A DNA stretch of 64,000 nt from an uncultured Eubacterium sp. (lineage in GTDB: Bacteria; Bacillota; Clostridia; Lachnospirales; Lachnospiraceae): NCBI GenBank assembly GCA_934320655.1, contig CAKRFN010000002.1, positions 1 through 64,000 of the forward strand, given 5' to 3'. Each line of letters opens with the position of its first letter. The first letter of the stretch is position 1. The notes under the pieces are model-generated. The model was given only the letters and a program-made list of their open reading frames with translations, was not told the origin of the DNA and did no database searches. Both the position numbers and the translations under genes were made by a program. Shown here piece by piece: positions 51,790 through 60,913 of this stretch.

Positions 51790-53274
51790 CTAATATTTCT
51801 TGTTAAAAACCGGTGTCAGCGCCTCTGACAGATCCAGATACATCTGCATGTACTTTTTGTACTGCTCATGTGCCTCCATATCCGGCTCCTGTACGCGGGT
51901 GATCCGGATCGTCTCGCAGATCGCCTCCTCAAAGCCCTCATAGACTCCGACTCCCACGCCTGCGAGGATCGCTGCGCCGAGTGTCGATGCCGTGTCTGAG
52001 GTCGGCACCTTGATCGTTTTTCCGGTCACATCTGCCTTGATCTGTGTCCACAGACGGCTGTTGCTCGCGCCGCCCATCGCATTGAGCTCGCCGACCTGTG
52101 CGCCGACTTCCGCAGCCACACGCAGGTTGTGCTCGAGTGAATATGCCACACCCTCGAGTGTCGCGCGCACCATATGTCCTTTTGTCTTGTCAAAGCCGAG
52201 TCCGTAGTAGACTCCCTTTGCATCCGGATTCCAGATCGGCGAGCGCTCCCCTGCCATATACGGAAGGAAAATCACGCCGTCACTGCCCGGTGCGATCGGC
52301 TCTGCGAGTGCGGTCAGATCATCAAACGAGCTGTCTGCGCCAAGCTCCTGTTTAAACCAGCGCAGCGTTCCGCCGCCGCCTGCCGTGCCGCCCTGCAGCA
52401 GCCACATACCCGGTACGACATGCGCGCCGAGAATCAGCTTCGGATGTGCCAGCGCGTGATCGACACAGATGCTCATGCCGCCCGCCTGACCGCCCTGCTC
52501 CTGCGTCTGTCCGGGCAGGTATACGCCTGCGCCGAGCGTGCCGCATGCAGCATCGAGTCCACCTGCCACAACCGGTGTGCCCTCTGCGAGTCCGGTCAAT
52601 GCAGCCGCCTCAGCCGTCACTTTTCCGACCACATCATGGCATTCATACAACTCCGGAATCTGGTCTGCGGATAATCCCAGTTCTTTTGCCAAATCCGTAT
52701 CGATCGTACAGTCCTCCATTTTGAAGAAATGGACACCGTAACCCTGCGAGAGATCCATGCTCACCGCGCCGGTTAATTTCAGTGCGATATAGCTGTTGCT
52801 CTGCATGAATTTGTCTGTCTTTTTATAAATATCCGGCGCCTGCTCCTTAAACCAGAGCATCTTCGGTGTCGTGTAGCTCGGCAGAAAATCATTGCCTGCC
52901 ACCGAAAAGATCCGGTCAAAGCCGACCTTTTTCTTTACCCTGTCACAGATGTCCCGCGCGCGGGTATCCAGCCAGATTGGTGTGCGCGCCAGCGCATTTC
53001 CGTCCTTGTCTACCGGAATCGCAGACCAGCTCTGTCCGTCGATTCCGATACCTGCGATGTCCGCCGGTGCGATACCGCTCTTTGCCAGTACATCCTTGAT
53101 ACCGTCACAGATCGCATGCCACCATTCATCCGCATCCTGCTCCACCCAGCCCGGATGCGGGTAGTAGAGCTGATACGGCTGGTTGGACTGTGCGAGCACA
53201 ACTCCGCTCTTTTCAAATACCGCTACTTTACAGGCACTCGTACCGATATCAATTCCCAATAAATATGTTCCCAT
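51790..53274 (-). CDS. FGGY-family carbohydrate kinase, xylulokinase-like
   Basis: A 494-residue FGGY kinase. The N-terminal half has LGIDIGTSACKVAVFEKSG and IGIDGQSWSAIPVDKDG with the catalytic aspartate, then PIWLDTRARD. The C-terminal half has VVAGGLDAACGTLGAG and NAMGGASNSRLWTQIKADVTGK for ATP binding. It resembles xylulokinase, but its neighbours are hexitol-phosphate enzymes and no PTS is present. It is therefore the likely first phosphorylating step of the pathway, for example hexitol to hexitol 1-phosphate; substrate is inferred only from context. Confidence 0.85.
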   Translation of the reverse strand: MGTYLLGIDIGTSACKVAVFEKSGVVLAQSNQPYQLYYPHPGWVEQDADEWWHAICDGIKDVLAKSGIAPADIAGIGIDGQSWSAIPVDKDGNALARTPIWLDTRARDICDRVKKKVGFDRIFSVAGNDFLPSYTTPKMLWFKEQAPDIYKKTDKFMQSNSYIALKLTGAVSMDLSQGYGVHFFKMEDCTIDTDLAKELGLSADQIPELYECHDVVGKVTAEAAALTGLAEGTPVVAGGLDAACGTLGAGVYLPGQTQEQGGQAGGMSICVDHALAHPKLILGAHVVPGMWLLQGGTAGGGGTLRWFKQELGADSSFDDLTALAEPIAPGSDGVIFLPYMAGERSPIWNPDAKGVYYGLGFDKTKGHMVRATLEGVAYSLEHNLRVAAEVGAQVGELNAMGGASNSRLWTQIKADVTGKTIKVPTSDTASTLGAAILAGVGVGVYEGFEEAICETIRITRVQEPDMEAHEQYKKYMQMYLDLSEALTPVFNKKY

Positions 53275-53339
53275 GTTTTTCTCCTGACATGAACTATCGT
53301 TGAACTGTTTTTAATTGTTTTGCTGATCCAGACAGCCAA

Positions 53340-54359
53340 TTACCCGTTTTCCAACCGCCGGACGGACTTTCCAAGCATGACCTCCGTCTGTAAATACAGC
53401 TCCGTCGGTGCCTCCCGCGGGTCTGTCTCCGGCTGTTCGAGACGCTTTAGCATCGTGTCTGCCGCCTGCTTTGCGATCGCCTCCGTCGGCTGCGTGATGA
53501 TCGTCAGCGTCGGATGTAATGCCCTTGCAAATTCGCGGTTGTCAAATCCAATCACCGAGATCTGATCCGGTATACTGATGCCGTGCTCGTTCAGCGCGAT
53601 CATCGTGCCCATCGTCATTTCGTAGTTGGCAGCAAATAGCGCCGTGACCTCCGGATGGGTATCCAGCAGATGCTCCACGCCTGCCACGCCGCCCCTTATC
53701 GTATAATCACTGTGTACGACCAGCTCCGGATCGGGTGCAATTCCGGCACTTTCCAGCGCCAGCTCATAGCCCTGATAGCGCTCCCTCGCGGTGTAGATAT
53801 CCTCCGGTCCCGTGATCATGCCGATCTGCCGGTGTCCGTGTTCGATCAGGATATCGACTGCCTTTTTTGCCGCATCCCGGTTATCCACCAGAATACTGTC
53901 GCACGCCAACTGCGGCAGCTTCCGGTCTATGATGATGATCGGTTTTTTCGCCGATGCAAACTGCTGCAAATGTCCTCCGGTCGAATCGACCGGCATATTG
54001 ATGATCCCATCGACGCGCTTGCGGTACAAAAATTCGACTGCCTCGCGCTCTAATGTCTTATCGGTTCTGCAATCGCATACGATCGTCGCATATCCGTGTT
54101 TTCTCAGAATATCCTCCATACCGGTAATGATCTGCGTACAGAAAATGTTGTTCAGCTCAGGGATCACGACCCCGATCGTATGGGTGCGGTTTGTCTTTAA
54201 CCCGCGTGCGACCTCGTTCACCTCAAAGTTGAGCTCACGGATCGCCTCCTCGATCTTCTCACGGTTTTTCTCGCGGACATTGCCACCGTTTAAGTAGGAG
54301 GAGATCGTCGCAAGTCCAAGCCCTGTCCGATTCGCAATGTCCTTGATCGTCGCAGCCAT
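53340..54359 (-). CDS. LacI-family transcriptional regulator
   Basis: A 339-residue LacI/GalR regulator. The N-terminal headpiece ATIKDIANRTGLGLATISSYLNGG is a typical helix-turn-helix with hinge, followed by a periplasmic-binding-like effector domain (IGVVIPELNNIFCTQIITGMEDIL, DGIINMPVDSTGG, FGFDNREFA-type reading IGFDNREFA). Its ATG overlaps the aldolase stop (TGATG), so it is the second gene of the operon and probably represses it through the palindrome at 55306-55325. The effector is likely a pathway sugar or sugar phosphate. Confidence 0.93.
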   Translation of the reverse strand: MAATIKDIANRTGLGLATISSYLNGGNVREKNREKIEEAIRELNFEVNEVARGLKTNRTHTIGVVIPELNNIFCTQIITGMEDILRKHGYATIVCDCRTDKTLEREAVEFLYRKRVDGIINMPVDSTGGHLQQFASAKKPIIIIDRKLPQLACDSILVDNRDAAKKAVDILIEHGHRQIGMITGPEDIYTARERYQGYELALESAGIAPDPELVVHSDYTIRGGVAGVEHLLDTHPEVTALFAANYEMTMGTMIALNEHGISIPDQISVIGFDNREFARALHPTLTIITQPTEAIAKQAADTMLKRLEQPETDPREAPTELYLQTEVMLGKSVRRLENG

Positions 54360-55210
54360 CAGATTGCTTTGCCGTCACAGCCGCAGACTCTCATGCGGTT
54401 TTTCACAAGCTCTGTCACTGCTGCCATTCCTACCTCGCCGAACTTCTTCGGGTCGAAGGTATCGGGCTTTTCTTTATATAATGCCTTGCCTGCATCGGTG
54501 TATGCCACACGCAGCTCAGTCGCAAAGTTTACCTTGCAGATACCGCGCTTTACGCAGTCCATGACATCCTCATCGGACAGTCCGCTGGCTCCGTGAAGCA
54601 CGAGCGGAACATCTACAACCTCGCGGATCTCTGAGAGACGCTCCTTGTCGAGCACCGGAGTACCTACATAGAAACCGTGTGCGGTTCCGATCGCTACTGC
54701 GAGTGAATCGATGCCGGTCTTTTCCACAAACTCCTTTGCCTCCATCGGATCGGTGTTCGTATCTGCGACCGCCTCGTGGTCATCCTCTTTTCCGCCGACC
54801 TTTCCGAGCTCTGCCTCTACCGGAATATTGTTCGGATGTGCCACGGATACGACTCTCGCACTCACATCGATATTTTCCTCAAACGGGAGCTTTGATCCAT
54901 CGATCATCACGGAAGTATATCCCTCTTTGACTGCCTGTACCGCCAGCTCAAAGCTGCTGCCGTGGTCTAAGTGCAGACATACGGGCACGCTGGCATTTTT
55001 CGCCTCTGCTGCCACCATTGCGACAAACATCTCAAGGCTCGCATACTTGACGGTCGAGGGTGTTGTCTGGATCATGACCGGTGCCTTTAATTCCTCGGCA
55101 GCCTTTATGATCGCTTTCACCATCTCCATGTTCTCGGCATTGAATGCTCCGATCGCATATCCGCCCTTCTGGGCATCCAGTAACATCTGTTTTGAAGTAA
55201 CTAAAGGCAT
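54359..55210 (-). CDS. Class II fructose/tagatose-bisphosphate aldolase
   Basis: A 283-residue zinc-dependent aldolase that splits a ketohexose 1,6-bisphosphate into dihydroxyacetone phosphate and glyceraldehyde 3-phosphate. Zinc ligands and catalytic residues sit in CLHLDHGSSFE, SVMIDGSKLPFEEN, VEAELGKVGGKED, IGTAHGFYVG, LVLHGASGLSDEDV and KVNFATELR. Length and motifs fit the GatY/KbaY/FbaA group. The start at 55210 has GAGGAGGAA upstream; in-frame starts further 5' lack one. As first gene behind a LacI operator with a GatD-like gene in the operon, the tagatose-bisphosphate form is favoured. Confidence 0.9.
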   Translation of the reverse strand: MPLVTSKQMLLDAQKGGYAIGAFNAENMEMVKAIIKAAEELKAPVMIQTTPSTVKYASLEMFVAMVAAEAKNASVPVCLHLDHGSSFELAVQAVKEGYTSVMIDGSKLPFEENIDVSARVVSVAHPNNIPVEAELGKVGGKEDDHEAVADTNTDPMEAKEFVEKTGIDSLAVAIGTAHGFYVGTPVLDKERLSEIREVVDVPLVLHGASGLSDEDVMDCVKRGICKVNFATELRVAYTDAGKALYKEKPDTFDPKKFGEVGMAAVTELVKNRMRVCGCDGKAI

Positions 55211-55305
55211 CTCTTTTTCCTCCTCGTAGGTTTGTGTTTCTCGTATTGTTCCTGATGGTTCATGATTTTCGTGATTATTCACGGTTTTCTAATTTCATTT
55301 TCGCA

Positions 55306-55367
55306 AAACCGAAACGTTTCGGTTTCTCTGTTGAAATAATCGTACAATACTTACCGCCACTTGTCAA
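55306..55367 (-). promoter_or_regulatory. Promoter and LacI operator of the polyol operon
   Basis: On minus, TTGACA (55362-55367) and TACGAT (55339-55344) are 17 bases apart. A perfect 20-bp palindrome AAACCGAAACGTTTCGGTTT (55306-55325) lies just after the start point, as expected for LacI-type repression. In addition ATCGTACAATA (55339-55349) and its inverted copy at 55399-55409 flank the promoter and could bind a second regulator. Confidence 0.82.
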
Positions 55368-55440
55368 AGGGTTTTTGCAAAAAACGCAACTTGGTGAATA
55401 TTGTACGATCATTCTGTGAAAATCATTTTACTTTATTTTT

Positions 55441-57828
55441 TTATACAAATCCAATCGCCAATCCGATCATACGCACTGCAAATGCCACGACCCATGCGAT
55501 CAGGCACTGCATGACCACAGTGATCACTGCAGCGCCTCTGCCGCCCATCTCACGCTTGACCGTTGCAATCGCCGCCACACAGGGCGTATATAATAGTGTG
55601 AACACTAAAAATACAACTGCTTCGAAGGTCGTGAACAGGCTCGGCAGCCGTGAAACATCACCGCCCAGCAATACGGTCAATGTCGATACGACACTCTCCT
55701 TCGCTGTAAATCCGGTCAGCAGCGCAGTCGCAATCCGCCAGTCTCCAAAACCGAGCGGTCTGAAAACCGGCGCAATGAGTCCACCGAGCAATGCCAGCAG
55801 ACTCTCATCCGCAGATGCAGCCACATTCAGCCTGAAGTCAAATGTCTGTAAAAACCAGATGATAATCGTCGCCAGAAAGATAATCGTAAATGCTTTCTGG
55901 ATAAAATCCTTTGCCTTTTCCCATATCAGCTGTCCGACGCTGCGCGCCGCCGGCAGACGATAGTTCGGCAGCTCCATCACAAACGGCACCGGTTCACCGG
56001 TAAATTTTGTTTTGCTGAGCAGCAATGCGTAGAGAATCCCGCATACAATTCCGGTAAAATACAATCCGATCATCACAACCGGGCGCCACATACGTGGGAA
56101 AAAGGCTGCTGTAAACAATGCATAGATCGGCAGCTTGGCGCTGCAGCTCATAAACGGTGTGAGCAGGATCGTCATCTTGCGGTCACGCTCGCTCGACAAG
56201 GTACGTGTCGCCATGATGGCGGGTACCGAACAGCCGAATCCGATCAGCATCGGTACGAAGCTGCGGCCGGACAGACCGACCTTTCGCAGCAGCTTATCCA
56301 TGACAAATGCCACACGCGCCATATATCCCGTATCTTCCAGTATCGATAAGAAGAAAAACAGTGTCACAATTGTCGGCAAAAAGCTGATAACACTGCCGAC
56401 TCCCTGACAGATACCGTCCACAACCAGGCTATGTACTACCGGATTGACCTGCCACAACGTTAAGCCCTTATCTATAAGCCCGATCAATGCATCTACGGCA
56501 ATCGTCATCAGATCCGACAGCCACGCACCAACCCATGCAAATGTCATCGCAAATACAAGTGCCATGATTCCGATAAAACAAGGCAATGCCGTATATTTTC
56601 CGGTCAGTATCCGGTCAATCTTCACACTGCGCTTATGTTCCTTGCTCTCATGCGGACGAACGACCGTCTGTGCACACAATTTTTCAATAAAATCAAAGCG
56701 CATGTTGGCGAGCGCTGCTTCACGCTCCACACCGCCTTCTTTTTCCATATTTGAAATAATCGTCTCTAGCGCCTGTTTTTCTTCTGCCGGCAGTTTCAAG
56801 GCTTCCAATACCAGATGGTCACCTTCAACCATCTTGGTCGCAGTAAATCGCACCGGCAGTCCGGCTTCTTTGGCAAATGGTTCCAATAGATGCGCAGAGG
56901 CATGGATACAACGGTGCACCGCCCCTGTCTCATCTCCTTTGTCACCCCCGACCGGGCAGAAATCAATGCGTCCCGGCGATTCCCGGTAACGTGCTACATG
57001 AATCGCATGACTGATCAGCTCCTCAATACCTTCATTTTTTGCTGCACTGATCGGTACAACCGGAATACCGAGTATCCGCTCCAGATCATTGATATAGATC
57101 GTACCACCGTTGTCCCGCACCTCATCCATCATATTGAGTGCCAGCACCATCGGGATACCCAGCTCCATGAGCTGCATCGTCAGACACAGATTGCGCTCGA
57201 TATTCGTCGCATCCACGATATTGATAATACCATCCGGTTTATTCTTCAATAAAAAATCGCGTGTCACGATCTCCTCACTGGAATACGGTGACAAGGAATA
57301 GATACCGGGCAGATCTGTCACCGTGGCCTCCGGGTGGTTACGGATCGTTCCGTCCTTGCGATCTACTGTAACTCCCGGAAAATTACCGACATGCTGATTG
57401 GCACCGGTAAGCTGATTAAACAATGTTGTCTTGCCACAGTTCTGATTACCTGCCAGTGCAAAGCGGATTGGCTGGTCCTTTGGTATCGCATCTCCGAGCT
57501 TATGCTGCTTCCAGTCATCCGCATTGCCAAGCTCTCCCATACCCGGATGCTCTGCTGCGACTCTGCGCCGCTTTCCATCATGGGTATCCGCATGCGCTGC
57601 AATCGCCACCGGCTCTATCTCAATCTGGTCTGCCTCTGCCAGCCGCAGCGTCAATTCGTAACCACGCAGTTCAATCTCGATCGGATCCCCCATCGGTGCC
57701 ACCTTGCGCAGGACCACGACCGTTCGTGGGGTCAGTCCCATATCAAGCAAATGATGACGAAGTGCTCCTTTTCCATCGATCTGTACGATCTTCGCACTTT
57801 TTCCTTCTTTTAATTCACTCAGTTTCAT
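55441..57828 (-). CDS. feoB: Fused FeoA-FeoB ferrous iron transporter
   Basis: A 795-residue fusion. Residues 1 to about 72 are a FeoA SH3-like domain (MKLSELKEGKSAKIVQIDG, HHLLDMGLTPRTVVVLRKVAPMGDPIEIELRG). A linker leads to the FeoB GTPase: G1 AGNQNCGKTTLFNQLTG near 125, DLPGIYSLSPYS (G3), NMMD (G4). The membrane part has two Gate-type segments (FVPMLIGFGCSVPAIMATRTL, LTGFTAKESVVSTLTVLLG). The start is placed at the ATG at 57828 with GGAG 9 bases before it; a GTG 15 bases earlier overlaps that site. FeoA and FeoB are usually separate; fused forms occur in Clostridia. No Fur box was recognised. Confidence 0.93.
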   Translation of the reverse strand: MKLSELKEGKSAKIVQIDGKGALRHHLLDMGLTPRTVVVLRKVAPMGDPIEIELRGYELTLRLAEADQIEIEPVAIAAHADTHDGKRRRVAAEHPGMGELGNADDWKQHKLGDAIPKDQPIRFALAGNQNCGKTTLFNQLTGANQHVGNFPGVTVDRKDGTIRNHPEATVTDLPGIYSLSPYSSEEIVTRDFLLKNKPDGIINIVDATNIERNLCLTMQLMELGIPMVLALNMMDEVRDNGGTIYINDLERILGIPVVPISAAKNEGIEELISHAIHVARYRESPGRIDFCPVGGDKGDETGAVHRCIHASAHLLEPFAKEAGLPVRFTATKMVEGDHLVLEALKLPAEEKQALETIISNMEKEGGVEREAALANMRFDFIEKLCAQTVVRPHESKEHKRSVKIDRILTGKYTALPCFIGIMALVFAMTFAWVGAWLSDLMTIAVDALIGLIDKGLTLWQVNPVVHSLVVDGICQGVGSVISFLPTIVTLFFFLSILEDTGYMARVAFVMDKLLRKVGLSGRSFVPMLIGFGCSVPAIMATRTLSSERDRKMTILLTPFMSCSAKLPIYALFTAAFFPRMWRPVVMIGLYFTGIVCGILYALLLSKTKFTGEPVPFVMELPNYRLPAARSVGQLIWEKAKDFIQKAFTIIFLATIIIWFLQTFDFRLNVAASADESLLALLGGLIAPVFRPLGFGDWRIATALLTGFTAKESVVSTLTVLLGGDVSRLPSLFTTFEAVVFLVFTLLYTPCVAAIATVKREMGGRGAAVITVVMQCLIAWVVAFAVRMIGLAIGFV

Positions 57829-57870
57829 CGTATTGTTCTCCACTCGGTTTCAACGGTTGTATATAAAAAA

Positions 57871-58341
57871 TTATAATAATTTTTCCATACAGGTCTTGTA
57901 CGGCACGAGTCCCATCGCATCATAAAATCTGCGTGCGGAGGGGTTGCACTCCCACACATTGAGCGTCACATTGTAGCAGCCGCTGTCCCTCGCAAAATCG
58001 AGCACATGATCGTAGATACGGCTGCCGATATGCTGTCCGCGGATGTTTTCATCCACACACAGATCGTCGATATAGAGCGTGCGGATCGGTGTCAGTACCT
58101 CATCATGCTTGTGCTGCTGGAACATACAGAACGCGTAACCCATGACCTTGTCATGCTCATCCACGCCGACAAAGACCGGACGCTCATCGTCTAAAATGAT
58201 CGTGAGCAGCTGGTCATCATTGTACTTTTTGGCATTCCCCTTGAACAGGTCGGGGCGTCCGTTGTGATGTACACCCGCTACCTGATACAGCAGACGGTTG
58301 ATCCCGTCTAAGTCTGATTGCTTTGCCCTTCTGATTTTCAT
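57871..58341 (-). CDS. GNAT family N-acetyltransferase
   Basis: A 156-residue acetyltransferase of the GNAT fold. The acetyl-CoA site is the segment DDLCVDENIRGQHIGSRIYDHVLDFARDSGC, with the (R/Q)GxGxG/A-like loop reading RGQHIGS, and the last motif is NPSARRFYDAMGLVPYKTCMEK. Substrate not predictable. The ATG overlaps the stop of a possible 38-residue upstream frame. feoB follows 42 bases downstream. Confidence 0.88.
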   Translation of the reverse strand: MKIRRAKQSDLDGINRLLYQVAGVHHNGRPDLFKGNAKKYNDDQLLTIILDDERPVFVGVDEHDKVMGYAFCMFQQHKHDEVLTPIRTLYIDDLCVDENIRGQHIGSRIYDHVLDFARDSGCYNVTLNVWECNPSARRFYDAMGLVPYKTCMEKLL

Positions 58342-58454
58342 TTATCTAACCTCCACCAATGATATTTTTCCATCTGTTCACAGCCTTCATCCCCACACTG
58401 ACGAAACGTCCCCTTGCGCCAGTTGATGTCGCGCAGGAGACGTCGTTTAACCAT
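58338..58454 (-). CDS. Possible small basic protein upstream of the GNAT gene
   Basis: A 38-residue frame, beginning MVKRRLLRDINWRKGT and ending in QMEKYHWWRLDK, with two cysteines five apart. Its stop codon overlaps the GNAT start (ATGA), suggesting coupling. The nearest AGGG is 16 bases before the ATG, which is too far, so it may be chance. It fills the gap between dut and the GNAT gene. Confidence 0.35.
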   Translation of the reverse strand: MVKRRLLRDINWRKGTFRQCGDEGCEQMEKYHWWRLDK

Positions 58455-58477
58455 AGTGAACAGTGCATTCCCTTCGA

Positions 58478-58918
58478 CTAATTTTTTCCGGTCGAGCCGA
58501 AACCGCCGCGGTCAGCTCCCTCGAGCTGATCCACCTCATCAAAGCGGATCTGCGGCTGGTTTTCCACGATACGGAACTGACAAATGCGGTCGTTGACATG
58601 GACGATCGTATCCCTCGTCGCATATGCTGGCCAGCGCCAGATGTCATTCTGCCCGCAATAGGTCTGGTCGATGATCCCGCAGGAATTTGTCTGGATCAGA
58701 CCGTAATTTTTAAATGTTGAGCTGCGCGGCACAACATGTGCCTCATAGCCCTGCGGCAGCTCCATCGATACGCCCAAGTTTACGAGCTTGAACTCGCCCG
58801 CATGAAATTCCACATCCTCTGCGGCGCGTAGGTCAATCCAGTCGGATTTGCCGTCAATATAAGTGAGTTTGTCGATCTCGTCCGTATGGTAGACGATCTT
58901 TATCGTTTCCTGTCTCAT
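58478..58918 (-). CDS. dut: dUTP diphosphatase
   Basis: A 146-residue dUTPase, which removes dUTP and makes dUMP for thymidylate synthesis. Family motifs are seen: DWIDLRAAEDV, PRSSTFKNYGL, NSCGIIDQTYCGQNDIW, RICQFRIVENQ and the C-terminal GADRGGFGSTGKN arm. The second half of motif 1 and the spacing suggest a trimeric enzyme of a slightly divergent type. It follows plsY after 21 bases and is probably the next gene of the DUF512-der-plsY operon, where gpsA is often found instead. Confidence 0.9.
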   Translation of the reverse strand: MRQETIKIVYHTDEIDKLTYIDGKSDWIDLRAAEDVEFHAGEFKLVNLGVSMELPQGYEAHVVPRSSTFKNYGLIQTNSCGIIDQTYCGQNDIWRWPAYATRDTIVHVNDRICQFRIVENQPQIRFDEVDQLEGADRGGFGSTGKN

Positions 58919-58939
58919 GTCCTGTGTATTCCCTTCTAA

Positions 58940-59584
58940 TTACTTGTTCTGCTTCAACGAAAACTTGCTCTCGGTTCCGTCCATCAGCCGTCCGATATTC
59001 GCACGGTGCCGCACGATGCCGAGCACCATCACGATCGCCGCCAGTATGTACACCTCGATCAGATCCGCGCCGCTAAGCCCCAGCCAGCCCAGTTGTCCGT
59101 AGACGAGCATCTGGATAAAAAAGCTGATGCACACGAGAATTGATCCGAGGGAAACGTACTTTGTGATCGCTACCGTCACGACAAAGATCGCAAGGCAGAT
59201 CGGCACACAGATCGGGCAGACCGCAACCATCAGCCCACCGGTGCAGGCGATACCCTTGCCGCCGTGAAACTTCATAAAAATCGGGAAATTGTGTCCGAGA
59301 ATCGTGCCGAGTGCCGCATAGTATTCGAGCACTTTTACATTTATCGATGCATCGCCATGATAAAGCGCCCACACGAACAGCACCGACAGGACAACCTTAA
59401 ACACATCCCCGAGCAGTGTGAGAATACCCGCTTTGTAGCCGAGATTGCGGTAGGTGTTTGTCGTACCTACATTCCCGCTGCCGACCTTGCGCAGATCGAC
59501 ATGCTGTGTCTTTCCATAAAAAAATCCGGTGAGAAAATGCCCGCAGGCATATCCAATCAAAATCGATATCAAACGAGGTAACAT
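58940..59584 (-). CDS. plsY: Acyl-phosphate glycerol-3-phosphate acyltransferase
   Basis: A 214-residue membrane enzyme making lysophosphatidic acid from acyl phosphate and glycerol 3-phosphate. It has about five membrane segments and the conserved motifs VDLRKVGSGNVGTTNTYRNLG (near 32-52), HNFPIFMKFHGGKGIAC (near 105-121) and a C-terminal region with IVRHRANIGRLMDGTE. It starts 6 bases after der. DUF512-der-plsY is a common gene order in Clostridia. Confidence 0.95.
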   Translation of the reverse strand: MLPRLISILIGYACGHFLTGFFYGKTQHVDLRKVGSGNVGTTNTYRNLGYKAGILTLLGDVFKVVLSVLFVWALYHGDASINVKVLEYYAALGTILGHNFPIFMKFHGGKGIACTGGLMVAVCPICVPICLAIFVVTVAITKYVSLGSILVCISFFIQMLVYGQLGWLGLSGADLIEVYILAAIVMVLGIVRHRANIGRLMDGTESKFSLKQNK

Positions 59585-59590
59585 AGCAGA

Positions 59591-60913
59591 TTACTCCTCC
59601 TTCCGCTCACGGACAATGAATTTTAAGGATGTACCACGGAAACCGAACGCATCCCTGATACGGTTTTCCAGATAGCGCACATAGGAAAAATGTGCCAGCT
59701 CCTTGTCATTGACAAAAATGACAAATGTCGGCGGTTTCACGGACACCTGTGTCACATAGTAGATCTTAAGCCGCTTGCCCTTATCTGTCGGCGGCTGCTG
59801 CATCGCAACTGCCTCTGCCACAATCTCATTTAACACACCGGTCGCAATACGCATCGAGTTATTCTCAATGACCATGTCGATCATTTCATAGACGTTCTGC
59901 ACGCGCTGTCCGGTCTTTGCCGATATGAACATGATCTCCGCATAGGATAAAAAGCTCAGGATCTGCCGGATCTTCTCGGTCTGGCGGTAAATCGTCTTAT
60001 CATCCTTCTCGACCGCATCCCATTTGTTGACCATGATAATGATGCCTTTGCCGCGCTCATGTGCAATACCTGCGATCTTGGCATCCTGCTCAGTCACGCC
60101 CTCCGTACCGTCGATCATGAGCAGCACCACATCCGCACGCTCCACGGCGGTCACGGCTCGTATGATGCTGTAGCGCTCGATCTCCTCTTTGATCTTATTC
60201 TTGCGGCGCAGTCCCGCCGTATCGATAAATACATATTCTTTTCCGTGATATTTGACCGGCGTATCGATCGCATCACGCGTTGTTCCCGCGATGTCAGACA
60301 CGATCACGCGATTATCTCCGGTCAGACGGTTGACCAGCGAAGATTTACCGACATTCGGCTTGCCGACAACAGCGATCTTCGGGCGGTCATCCTCCTCATC
60401 CATGCCGCTGCGGTCCGGAAAATGCTTCACGACCTCGTCGAGCAGCTCACCGAGTCCGAGCATGGATGCCGCAGAGATCGCGAACGGCTCACCCATTCCG
60501 AGATTATAAAACTCATAGACATCCATCGACATCTTTTCAAAATTATCCACTTTATTGACTGCCAGAATGACCGGCTTGTGCGAACGGCGCAGCATATCCG
60601 CAACCTTGGAATCTGCATCCTGCATACCCTGACGCACATCGACCAGAAAAATGATCACATCCGCCGTGTCGATCGCGATCTGTGCCTGCTCACGCATCTG
60701 CGAGAGAATGATATCCCCGCTGTCCGGCTCGATACCTCCGGTGTCGATCATCGTAAAATTATAATTCAGCCAGCTCACATCCGCGTAGATGCGGTCGCGC
60801 GTCACACCCGGTGTGTCCTGGACGATCGAGATCCGCGAGCCTGCCAGCGCATTAAACAGTGTTGATTTTCCTACATTGGGACGGCCTACGACCGCCACGA
60901 TCGGTTTACTCAT
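59591..60913 (-). CDS. der: Ribosome biogenesis GTPase Der
   Basis: A 440-residue protein with two GTPase domains in tandem and a C-terminal KH-like domain. First domain: GRPNVGKSTLFN, DTPG, NKVD; second: GKPNVGKSSLVNRL, DTAGLRR, NKWD. It acts in 50S subunit maturation and is usually essential. Its start overlaps the DUF512 stop by 8 bases. Confidence 0.97.
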   Translation of the reverse strand: MSKPIVAVVGRPNVGKSTLFNALAGSRISIVQDTPGVTRDRIYADVSWLNYNFTMIDTGGIEPDSGDIILSQMREQAQIAIDTADVIIFLVDVRQGMQDADSKVADMLRRSHKPVILAVNKVDNFEKMSMDVYEFYNLGMGEPFAISAASMLGLGELLDEVVKHFPDRSGMDEEDDRPKIAVVGKPNVGKSSLVNRLTGDNRVIVSDIAGTTRDAIDTPVKYHGKEYVFIDTAGLRRKNKIKEEIERYSIIRAVTAVERADVVLLMIDGTEGVTEQDAKIAGIAHERGKGIIIMVNKWDAVEKDDKTIYRQTEKIRQILSFLSYAEIMFISAKTGQRVQNVYEMIDMVIENNSMRIATGVLNEIVAEAVAMQQPPTDKGKRLKIYYVTQVSVKPPTFVIFVNDKELAHFSYVRYLENRIRDAFGFRGTSLKFIVRERKEE

